In this document: positions 32,617-38,701 of the stretch, in pieces
Layout: each line of letters starts with the position of its first letter
Position numbering within the stretch: position 1 is the stretch's first letter
Made by a program: the position numbers and the translations under genes
Notes under the pieces: generated by a model
The model's input: the letters and a program-made list of their open reading frames with translations, nothing else
Told to the model about the DNA's origin: nothing
Database searches by the model: none
NCBI GenBank assembly: GCA_017935485.1
Contig: JAGBHO010000020.1
Span: 1-38,701, forward strand
Direction: 5' to 3'
Source: Alphaproteobacteria bacterium
GTDB taxonomy: Bacteria > Pseudomonadota > Alphaproteobacteria > RF32 > CAG-239
DNA length: 38,701 nt

Positions 32617-33315
32617 TTAATAAGCGGAATATTTTTTTGTTGCAACCACTTTCTGATACATGCGTTCAAAATAGGTTGCTTTCCGCCAGTTGTACTTCTC
32701 CCGCTCGGGTGCATAAGCATAAATCTCACGCTCCCAGAGCTTTTCGGCAAAGGGCTGGTATAAACGGTTAAACGCCTTTGCAACAAATCGTAACGGGTGA
32801 TATTTCTTTGGGCTGTGATAATCCACAAAAATAACTTTCCCGTCCGGAGCAATGCTTTTCAGGGCATTGTCCACAATCTTGGCCTTGGTTTGGGGCGGTA
32901 CCTCATGCAGGAGCATATAACAAATTGTCACGTCATAGTCCCGAAGGTTCAGCTCTTGAGAAACATCGCGGTTTGCCAGGCGTATATTGGGGAAGATATA
33001 CTGGTACTTTTCGCGAATCCGGTGCAGCTGCATATTGCTGACGTCAATAATGTCATAAGTTCCGTTATCGCCGATTTTTTCGACCACGGCTTCTATTTGG
33101 GGGCCAAAAGTCGCGCCGAACTGCAATACTCTTGCACCGGGCTTAATTTCTTTTACCAAGGCATCGGTTAATTTTTTGCTGTACCCGCAAGACAGCACAT
33201 TTTGCACAAAACTGTTGTCCAAAATGTTGCTGATTTTTTTGCTGCCGTACATCCATCCGTAAACTTCTTTGAGGTATAAGGGCAGCTTTTTATTTTGCAT
33301 TGGAAATTTTTCCAT
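32617..33315 (-). CDS. rquA: probable rhodoquinone biosynthesis protein RquA
   Basis: RquA is a methyltransferase-like enzyme that uses SAM as amino donor to turn ubiquinone into rhodoquinone, the low-potential quinone used with fumarate reductase. The 232-aa product has a class I SAM fold with VLQFGATFG (63-71) as motif I. RquA-like landmarks, as recalled, are the N-terminal LYLKEVYGWMYG, MLLHEVPP (134-141), VDYHSPKKYHPLR (164-176), RLYQPFAEKLW (184-194) and YFERMYQKVV. A generic UbiE-like methyltransferase is the alternative. The start is ATG 33315 with AAGGTG upstream; it overlaps the HPt gene by 26 nt and is the last gene of a minus-strand operon. Confidence 0.75.
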   Translation of the reverse strand: MEKFPMQNKKLPLYLKEVYGWMYGSKKISNILDNSFVQNVLSCGYSKKLTDALVKEIKPGARVLQFGATFGPQIEAVVEKIGDNGTYDIIDVSNMQLHRIREKYQYIFPNIRLANRDVSQELNLRDYDVTICYMLLHEVPPQTKAKIVDNALKSIAPDGKVIFVDYHSPKKYHPLRFVAKAFNRLYQPFAEKLWEREIYAYAPEREKYNWRKATYFERMYQKVVATKKYSAY

Positions 33316-33658
33316 AACTACACCTTTTGAAGAATCGGTTTGCTTCTTTTTGTGCATTATGGAAAATTTTTTTGCAATTGTCTATAGTTTTTTTTATATT
33401 TTCGATATTTTCGCCATTAATAGCCATGTTTTCAATATTTTCACACTGTTGGACAAAGCTTTTTAGTCCAAAAACTTTTGCTGAAGACCGCCAGCTGTGA
33501 AACTTCAGGCGGATATCCTCCCTGTCCTGGCTTTCTATTGTCTCCAGAGTTTCGGTTGTATCCTGCAAAAACTCCTGCCACAGGCAGCCCATTTTGTCTT
33601 CGCCGAAAATACTCAGATATTGTCCGGCCTCTTTTTCATCAAATAATGCGTTATTCAT
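33290..33658 (-). CDS. HPt (histidine phosphotransfer) protein
   Basis: The 122-aa helical protein has the phosphotransfer-type motif FHSWRSSAKVFG with H54, matching the HxxK/RGxA pattern of HPt domains. HPt proteins relay phosphate between hybrid kinases and response regulators. No kinase is present in the window. The ATG at 33658 overlaps the end of the response-regulator gene (ATGAATAA), and its own end overlaps rquA, so all three are translationally coupled. A basic C-terminal tail (RFFKRCSYGK) is unusual for a bare HPt. Confidence 0.78.
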   Translation of the reverse strand: MNNALFDEKEAGQYLSIFGEDKMGCLWQEFLQDTTETLETIESQDREDIRLKFHSWRSSAKVFGLKSFVQQCENIENMAINGENIENIKKTIDNCKKIFHNAQKEANRFFKRCSYGKISNAK

Positions 33659-34319
33659 CTTGAAGCAAACCCCGTTTGCGGGCTTCATTAACGGCCGAAA
33701 CCCGGTTGTATACGTTAAAAATTTTCAATATTGCCGTAACGTATAATTTAACCGTTCCTTCGGTAATTCCAAGGTCATAAGCGATTTGTTTGTTGGACAG
33801 TCCTTTCCCCATGAGCTTCAAAACGTCAATCTGGCGCGGCGACATCGAGATTGCCTCGGCCGGGTTTTCTTTTTCAGCCGTTTCTTCGCTTTGTTTCAAT
33901 AGGTCAAATTCCGATTCTTTCGTGCCGTTCAGCAACTCGGGCGGAATATAAACGCCGCCGGACAAAACCAGATTGACCGCGCTGGTAATAACGGCATTGG
34001 GAGCAGATTTCGGAATATATCCGGCTGCGCCGATTTCAATGGTCTTTTGCACGATGTCTTTTTCAAATACCGCCGAAAGGATGATGATCGGCGTATCGGG
34101 CAGGTCTTTGTGAATATGCTCAATACCTTGCAGCCAGCCGGCTCCCGGCATGGCCAGATCGGTCAGAACCAGATTAAAGTCTTTTTCTTTTTCAATGATT
34201 TTGAAAATGTCGGTATAACTGTGGGCAAAAACAAATTCGTCATCCGGAAACAAATCCCGCAAAATAAACTCCAGCCCTTTTAAAAACAATTCATGGTCGT
34301 CAGCAATCAAAAACCGCAT
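33651..34319 (-). CDS. NarL/FixJ-type response regulator
   Basis: The 222-aa product has a receiver domain (acidic D7/D8, phospho-acceptor D54 in LTDLAMPG, S82 and K104) and a C-terminal LuxR-type HTH (about 157-212: MSPRQIDVLKLMGKGLSNKQIA, then TEGTVKLYV). It is a phosphorylation-controlled transcription regulator. ATG 34319 has AAGGAG 7 nt upstream. It starts 10 nt after rsmE and overlaps the HPt gene, so it should be regulated with them. Its targets are unknown. Confidence 0.92.
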   Translation of the reverse strand: MRFLIADDHELFLKGLEFILRDLFPDDEFVFAHSYTDIFKIIEKEKDFNLVLTDLAMPGAGWLQGIEHIHKDLPDTPIIILSAVFEKDIVQKTIEIGAAGYIPKSAPNAVITSAVNLVLSGGVYIPPELLNGTKESEFDLLKQSEETAEKENPAEAISMSPRQIDVLKLMGKGLSNKQIAYDLGITEGTVKLYVTAILKIFNVYNRVSAVNEARKRGLLQDE

Positions 34320-34329
34320 TTTTTTCTCC

Positions 34330-35064
34330 TTATTTCCAATCGCCGCAAATCGCCTGCCAGCAGGAAAGTGCTGCGGCAACCGCGGTTTCTGCACGTAAAA
34401 TCCGTTTGCCGAGCGATACGCCTTTGGCATATTTCTGCCTGCGTAAAAGCTCAAGCTCTTGTTCGTCAAATCCGCCTTCCGGTCCGACTAAAACGGCTGC
34501 CGGCAGGTGTTTGCCGGCATCTTCGGCAAAAACTTCCGCAACAGGCCGGCCGTTTCCCGTCTCGTCCATATAATACAGCATCCTGTTTTCGTCCCATTCT
34601 TTCAAGACGGCTTCCAGATTTCGGGCGTCTGCCACTTTCGGCACGTCCAGCCGCCGGCATTGTTCGGCAGCTTCAACGGCCTGTGCAGTGTAGCGTTCTT
34701 TCTTGATTTTTTCGCTGATTGTGCGGCGGGTAATCACCGGTACGATTTTTGAAACCCCCAGTTCAGTGGATTTTTCGACAATAAAATCGGTCTTGTCTTT
34801 TTTGACCGGCGCAAACAACAAGTGAATATCGGGCGCTTTTTCAAAGTTGCGCGTTTGGCGCAGAACTTTGGCTGTGGCTTGTTTTTTTCCGCAGGCCGAC
34901 AGTTCGCATTCAAATTCGCCGTTTCGGCCGTCAAACGCCAGAAAAAAACTGCCGGTGGCCAGTCTCAAAACATGGCACAGATAATGTGCCTGCGTATCGG
35001 TCAAAAAGAACTCCAGATCTTTCCGGAGTTCCTGAGCTATAAATAATCTGGGTTTGACAGCCAT
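34330..35064 (-). CDS. rsmE: 16S rRNA m3U1498 methyltransferase RsmE
   Basis: RsmE methylates U1498 of 16S rRNA. The 244-aa product has a PUA-like N-terminal domain, the EKSTELGVSKIVP segment, and the SPOUT knot motifs VGPEGGFDEQEL and SLGKRILRAETA near the C-terminus. Length is normal. The ATG at 35064 lies 6 nt after the stop of the secreted-protein gene, and the response regulator follows 10 nt later. Confidence 0.95.
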   Translation of the reverse strand: MAVKPRLFIAQELRKDLEFFLTDTQAHYLCHVLRLATGSFFLAFDGRNGEFECELSACGKKQATAKVLRQTRNFEKAPDIHLLFAPVKKDKTDFIVEKSTELGVSKIVPVITRRTISEKIKKERYTAQAVEAAEQCRRLDVPKVADARNLEAVLKEWDENRMLYYMDETGNGRPVAEVFAEDAGKHLPAAVLVGPEGGFDEQELELLRRQKYAKGVSLGKRILRAETAVAAALSCWQAICGDWK

Positions 35065-35070
35065 AAGTTT

Positions 35071-35664
35071 TTAATCCACGCTGATGTTAAATACTTTGGA
35101 ATGAACCTTGACGCCTTCGCCCGGAATATTGGTCACGCAGTCGACATAAAGTTTGGAACGTCCGAGATTCTCGGCATTGAAAACAATTGAAAGCTCGTTT
35201 CCTTCTTTGCTGCCTCTTTCGTATTTCAAAATTTGGTCGTTGCATTCATAGGTGCAAGTCTGGTTGTTTTCTTCAATCAGCTTAATCGTCAGGTCTTTAC
35301 CGAGCGGCACGGAGATTTTGCGTTTTTTGGAGTGAATGCCGATCATAACATTGTCGTTGGCTTTGCTTAAGAGTTTCTGGGCAATGATTCTGTTGTAATT
35401 AATGGCAATTTCGGTCTCGGCCTCCTGTGCGGCGGCTTGAGCTTTGGCAGCCTGCTTGGCGGCATATTTTGCCCTGTTTTCATCCGTACGGTAAGAGGTT
35501 GCTGTTCTGTTATGTCCGCTGTTAACCGTATCGGCAGGGGCAAACATCTGATAAGCGCGTGCTTTGGAAAGGGAAGAAACCGTTGCGGCCTGTGCATGTC
35601 CGCAGGGCCAGATAAGTATTGCGGCTGCTGTTAAAAACCAGAAATGTAATTTTGCCCCGAACAT
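35071..35664 (-). CDS. secreted protein of unknown function, 197 aa
   Basis: A signal peptide (about 1-26, ending GHAQA) is followed by an Ala/Gln-rich helix (about 63-90) and a beta-rich C-terminal domain (about 105-197) with two cysteines in TCTYEC. Its GKDLTIKLIEEN stretch recalls chagasin-like or Ig-like folds, but the match is too weak to name a family. AGGTGATGAC precedes the ATG. It is the first gene of the operon with rsmE, the response regulator, HPt and rquA. Confidence 0.75.
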   Translation of the reverse strand: MFGAKLHFWFLTAAAILIWPCGHAQAATVSSLSKARAYQMFAPADTVNSGHNRTATSYRTDENRAKYAAKQAAKAQAAAQEAETEIAINYNRIIAQKLLSKANDNVMIGIHSKKRKISVPLGKDLTIKLIEENNQTCTYECNDQILKYERGSKEGNELSIVFNAENLGRSKLYVDCVTNIPGEGVKVHSKVFNISVD

Positions 35665-35777
35665 GTCATCACCTAATTTTTGGTATAAGTAATACTTTTG
35701 CTTTATAATTTTATTATATACGATATATTTGAAAAAATAAAGTTAAGATTTTATGACATTTGGCATGAGGAGCAGAA

Positions 35778-36443
35778 ATGATTATTACCGTAGACGGGCC
35801 GGCCGCTGCCGGAAAAGGCACATTATCAGGCGTTTTGGCGCAAAAATACGGCCTGGCTTATTTTGACACCGGCATGGTTTATCGTGCCGTCGGGCTGGAA
35901 ATGGCTTTGCTGGGCAAAGATCTCGGAAATGAGGCCGAGGCTCTGAAAGTTGCGGATAACCTGACCTTTTCTCAGATGATGGCATTGGCAAAACATCCTG
36001 ACTTTCGGTCTGCCTTGGGGGGAAAAAACGCGTCCGTCGTTTCGGCTTATCCTTCGGTGCGGGCTTCGTTGCTCAAAATGCAGCAGGATTTTTCCAAAAA
36101 TCCGGTTTTTGCGGACGGTACGCCTGCTAACGGTGCCATTTATGATGGGCGTGACACCGGCACGGTCGTCTGCCCGCAGGCGGATATCAAATTTTTTGTA
36201 ACAGCCTCGCCGGAAGTCAGGGCAGAACGCCGTTTTAAAGAATTTCAGGCCAAAGGGGCGGACATGACTTATGACGAGGTTCTGGCCGACGTCAAAGCGC
36301 GTGACGAAAGAGACATGAACCGCGCCGTTGCACCGATGAAACCTGCGGCCGATGCCGTCATCCTTGATACCAGCAACGATACGATTGAGGAAGTTTTGCG
36401 CCGCGCCGTGGAAATAATCGATTCCCGTTTGCAAAATAAATAA
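35778..36443 (+). CDS. cmk: cytidylate kinase
   Basis: Cmk phosphorylates CMP and dCMP. The 221-aa product has the P-loop GPAAAGKGT (7-15), the FDTGMVYRAVG substrate segment, DGRDTGTVVCPQADIKFF and a lid region with RRFKEFQ. The ATG has GAGGAGC upstream. As in many alphaproteobacteria it precedes rpsA. Confidence 0.96.
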   Translation: MIITVDGPAAAGKGTLSGVLAQKYGLAYFDTGMVYRAVGLEMALLGKDLGNEAEALKVADNLTFSQMMALAKHPDFRSALGGKNASVVSAYPSVRASLLKMQQDFSKNPVFADGTPANGAIYDGRDTGTVVCPQADIKFFVTASPEVRAERRFKEFQAKGADMTYDEVLADVKARDERDMNRAVAPMKPAADAVILDTSNDTIEEVLRRAVEIIDSRLQNK

Positions 36444-36451
36444 AAAAACGC

Positions 36452-36479
36452 TTGAAAAATAATAAATTATGTGTATAAA
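36452..36479 (+). promoter_or_regulatory. promoter of rpsA
   Basis: TTGAAA (36452-36457), a 16-nt spacer and TATAAA (36474-36479). A very similar arrangement occurs at 38659-38687, suggesting a resident promoter type. Transcription would start near 36486, giving an 85-nt rpsA leader. Confidence 0.55.
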
Positions 36480-36483
36480 AGAG

Positions 36484-36521
36484 CCATCGGTTTACGGTGC
36501 GGTAAGCCGGTGGATTTTTTT
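36484..36521 (+). terminator. hairpin with T-run between cmk and rpsA
   Basis: CCATCGGTTTAC (36484-36495) pairs with GTAAGCCGGTGG (36502-36513) through 12 positions with two G-T pairs, followed by ATTTTTTT. It can end cmk transcripts. Since the rpsA promoter would start within it, it could also be part of the rpsA leader. Confidence 0.65.
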
Positions 36522-36570
36522 AACCCCGCACAAGTCCTCCTCTTTGATGTTTTTTGAGGGTGGCATTTTA

Positions 36571-38274
36571 ATGAAATATATATATTTTATGACAAATACA
36601 GAAATTAAAATTCCTGAAATGACCGAAAATTTTGAAGCCCTGTTGAATGAACAGTTTGGCGATAACGGGATTACCGGTTCGGTTGTTAAAGGAACAATCA
36701 TCAGATTAACTCCGGATTTTGCAATCGTTGACGTCGGATTGAAATCCGAAGGCCGTATCCCGCTGCGTGAATTCGGTCAAAACCCCGAGCTCAAAGTCGG
36801 CGATAAAATTGAAGTTTATGTTGACAGATACGAAGACAAAGACGGCAATATTGTTCTTTCCCGCGAAAAAGCACGCCGTGAAGAAGTATGGATTGATCTT
36901 GAAAAATGCCTGAACTCCGGCGAAAGAGTCAACGGCGTTATCTTCGGCCGCGTTAAAGGCGGTTTCACCGTTGATCTGAACGGTGCCATCGCATTCCTGC
37001 CGGGATCTCAGATCGATATCCGCCCGATTCGCGACATTACGCCGTTGATGGGTATCTCTCAGCCGTTCCAGATTTTGAAAATGGACAAGGTCAGAGGCAA
37101 TATCGTTGTATCCCGCCGCGTTGTTTTGGAAGAAACCAGAGCCGAAGCCCGTGCCGAACTGATTAACGACCTCAAAGAAGGTTCTGTTCTTGAAGGCGTT
37201 GTTAAAAACATTACCGATTACGGTGCATTTATTGACCTCGGCGGTGTTGACGGCTTGTTGCACGTTACCGATATCTCTTGGAAGAGAATCAACCATCCGG
37301 CAGAAGTTCTGTCTGTCGGACAGACCGTTAAAGTTCAGGTTATCAAATTCAACGAAGACAACCAACGCATTTCTCTGGGTATGAAACAGCTTGAGTCCGA
37401 TCCTTGGGCTGCCGTTGCCGACAAGTTCCAGGTTGGCGAAATCTACAAGGGTAAAGTCACCAACATCACTGATTACGGTGCATTTGTAGAACTCGAAGAC
37501 GGTATCGAAGGTTTGGTTCACGTTTCTGAAATGAGCTGGACCCGCAAAAATGTACATCCGGGCAAAATCGTTTCTACTTCTCAGGAAGTTGAAGTTAAGG
37601 TTTTGGAAGTTGATGCCGACAAACGCCGTATCAGCCTCGGAATCAAACAATGCACACCGAACCCTTGGGCTGCTTATGTTGAAGAGCATCCGGTCGGTTC
37701 TGTCATTGAAGGCAAAATCAAAAACATTACCGAATTCGGTTTGTTCGTTGGCCTGTCTGATGAAATCGACGGCATGATTCACTTGTCTGACATTTCTTGG
37801 GACAAATCCGGTGAAGAAGCTGTTAAAGATTACAGCAAAGGCCAGGATATCCAAGCCAAAATCATCGATGTTGATGTTGAAAAAGAGCGCATCAGCCTCG
37901 GTATCAAACAACTGACCGAAAACGAATTTGCTTCAGCTCTGGATGAAGTAAAGAAAGGTGATGTTGTAAAAGTAACTGTTGTCAGCACGGATGACAAAGG
38001 CGTTATCGTTGAATTGAACGGTATTAACGCAACCATCAAAAAAGCTGACTTGTCTAAGGACAAAGCTTCTCAGAATCCGGAAAACTACAATGCCGGTGAT
38101 GTTCTGGAAGCCAAAGTTACTTCCGTAGACAAGAAAAACAACAAGCTTGGCTTGTCTGTAAAAGCTTTGGAAATTGAAGAAGAGAAAAAAGCTCTTGAAG
38201 AATATACCAACAATTCTACCGGTGGTTCTTCTTTGGGTGAAGCTCTCGGCGAAGCTTTGAAGAAAAACGCTTAA
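36571..38274 (+). CDS. rpsA: 30S ribosomal protein S1
   Basis: S1 binds mRNA on the 30S subunit and helps start translation. Six S1/OB-fold repeats are visible in order, beginning at GSVVKGTII, GERVNGVIF, GSVLEGVVK, GEIYKGKVT, GSVIEGKIK and GDVVKVTVV; repeats 3-5 are the best conserved (ITDYGAF). The normal family start is probably MTNTEIKI at 36589, but GAGGGTGG sits 7 nt before ATG 36571, so the longer form (567 aa) is given. Its codon choice is visibly more uniform than that of its neighbours, as expected for high expression. The tail is acidic. Confidence 0.96.
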   Translation: MKYIYFMTNTEIKIPEMTENFEALLNEQFGDNGITGSVVKGTIIRLTPDFAIVDVGLKSEGRIPLREFGQNPELKVGDKIEVYVDRYEDKDGNIVLSREKARREEVWIDLEKCLNSGERVNGVIFGRVKGGFTVDLNGAIAFLPGSQIDIRPIRDITPLMGISQPFQILKMDKVRGNIVVSRRVVLEETRAEARAELINDLKEGSVLEGVVKNITDYGAFIDLGGVDGLLHVTDISWKRINHPAEVLSVGQTVKVQVIKFNEDNQRISLGMKQLESDPWAAVADKFQVGEIYKGKVTNITDYGAFVELEDGIEGLVHVSEMSWTRKNVHPGKIVSTSQEVEVKVLEVDADKRRISLGIKQCTPNPWAAYVEEHPVGSVIEGKIKNITEFGLFVGLSDEIDGMIHLSDISWDKSGEEAVKDYSKGQDIQAKIIDVDVEKERISLGIKQLTENEFASALDEVKKGDVVKVTVVSTDDKGVIVELNGINATIKKADLSKDKASQNPENYNAGDVLEAKVTSVDKKNNKLGLSVKALEIEEEKKALEEYTNNSTGGSSLGEALGEALKKNA

Positions 38275-38300
38275 TTGATTTATCCGGTCAATTAAGCCCG

Positions 38301-38338
38301 CTCCCCTGACTGTTGAAGCAGTCAGGGGAGTTTTTTTT
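38301..38338 (+). terminator. intrinsic terminator of rpsA
   Basis: CTCCCCTGACTG (38301-38312) and CAGTCAGGGGAG (38319-38330) form a perfect 12-bp stem, followed by eight T. Confidence 0.95.
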
Positions 38339-38440
38339 ATATTGAATTTTTGGAATTGGTGTAACTTGTAAAAGATGCCGAAGTATATTCTCCTCCGGGA
38401 AAACGAGCTTTAGCGAAGTTTGAGCGGTGAGTTTAAAAAG

Positions 38441-38478
38441 AAAAAAGGCCAAAACCGGATAGTGGATTTTAGCCTTTA
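38441..38478 (-). terminator. terminator of tRNA-Ala
   Basis: On the minus strand AAAGGCTAAAATCC pairs with the GGTTTTGGCCTTT side around an ACTAT loop, with some G-T pairs and a bulge, then a T-run. Confidence 0.65.
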
Positions 38479-38485
38479 TAGAAAT

Positions 38486-38561
38486 TGGTGGAGCTGAGGA
38501 GGATCGAACTCCCGACCTAATGAGTGCGAACCATTCGCTCTCCCAACTGAGCTACAGCCCC
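38486..38561 (-). tRNA. tRNA-Ala (CGC)
   Basis: The full cloverleaf reads on the minus strand: acceptor GGGGCTG with CAGCTCC, D stem GCTC/GAGC, anticodon stem AATGG/TCATT with loop TTCGCAC (anticodon CGC), T stem GGGAG/CTCCT and an encoded CCA. Length is 76 nt. Confidence 0.96.
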
Positions 38562-38575
38562 GTAACATTTTTTTT

Positions 38576-38603
38576 ATAATAGAAAGCTTTTTGAGTGTGT
38601 CAA
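38576..38603 (-). promoter_or_regulatory. promoter of tRNA-Ala
   Basis: On the minus strand a perfect TTGACA (38603-38598), a 16-nt spacer and TATTAT (38581-38576). Confidence 0.65.
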
Positions 38604-38658
38604 GTCTTAAAAGTAAACAACAAACCGGCATTTTTTTATTATTATTGTAAAAAAGGAC

Positions 38659-38687
38659 TTGAAATATAAAAAATTATCACGTATAAA
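38659..38687 (+). promoter_or_regulatory. promoter of a gene beyond the window end
   Basis: TTGAAA (38659-38664), a 17-nt spacer and TATAAA (38682-38687), closely similar to the rpsA promoter. The gene it serves starts after the end of the sequence. Confidence 0.5.
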
Positions 38688-38701
38688 AATATCGTTCTTG
38701 A

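Noticed and set aside
36706-37911. 401-codon open frame antisense to rpsA
   Set aside because: It lies wholly opposite the S1 repeats and its protein mirrors the repeat periodicity. There is no ribosome site, and codon bias of a highly expressed gene often leaves such antisense frames open.
38374-38440. Segment resembling 14947-14965 (GAAG-C/T-ATATTCTCC) and possibly a dispersed repeat
   Set aside because: The shared stretch is too short (about 13 bases with one mismatch) to call a repeat family from this window alone.

Overview
The window looks like the chromosome of a moderately low-GC, probably host-associated alphaproteobacterium. Supporting signs are yajC-secD-secF, cmk followed by rpsA with six S1 domains, tRNA genes with encoded CCA ends, a SUF iron-sulfur locus, and a probable rquA (rhodoquinone synthesis), a gene known from some Alphaproteobacteria and a few other lineages. 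One gene (31794-32516) looks as if it came from a gut Bacteroidota. The lineage is an inference; there is no rRNA in the window.

Layout. 159-3064: protein-export operon yajC-secD-secF. 3184-6200: an unknown protein, a GpsA-like dehydrogenase and two unknown membrane proteins. 6197-8152: a 651-aa protein of unknown function, then a 162-bp repeat-like element beside tRNA-Val. 8703-12844: N-formylglutamate amidohydrolase-like enzyme, lytic transglycosylase, RNase J-like nuclease and acyl-ACP thioesterase. 12899-21135: a SUF locus (sufC, sufD, sufS, sufT, a C26-type glutamine amidotransferase, sufE), then a succinyl-CoA-synthetase-like pair and comF. 21147-24418: a membrane spermidine-synthase-like protein, trpS, an MGMT-like protein and a small membrane protein. 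24487-28764: HAD hydrolase and LysR regulator, then an AT-rich accessory block (Fic, Bro-N/DinD-like, aminoglycoside-phosphotransferase-like kinase) ending at tRNA-Thr. 29049-31561: small proteins, META lipoprotein, isochorismatase and a half-length DEAD-box protein. 31794-32516: the Bacteroidota-like secreted protein. 35664-32617 (minus): an operon of a secreted protein, rsmE, a LuxR-type response regulator, an HPt protein and probable rquA. 35778-38274: cmk and rpsA, then tRNA-Ala.

Three things stand out. First, the succinyl-CoA-synthetase-like pair in the SUF locus is intact but has lost the phosphohistidine, its partner glutamate and a metal ligand, so it is probably a repurposed, possibly non-catalytic, paralogue. 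SufD of the same locus carries an extra six-cysteine cluster, and a glutamine amidotransferase is embedded between sufT and sufE. Second, the probable rhodoquinone gene is translationally coupled to a phosphorelay pair, which would tie anaerobic quinone switching to a signal. Third, the Fic/Bro-N/kinase block is a compact accessory cluster of toxin and phage-type domains.

All family assignments come from reading motifs and from memory of reference sequences; no database search was run.
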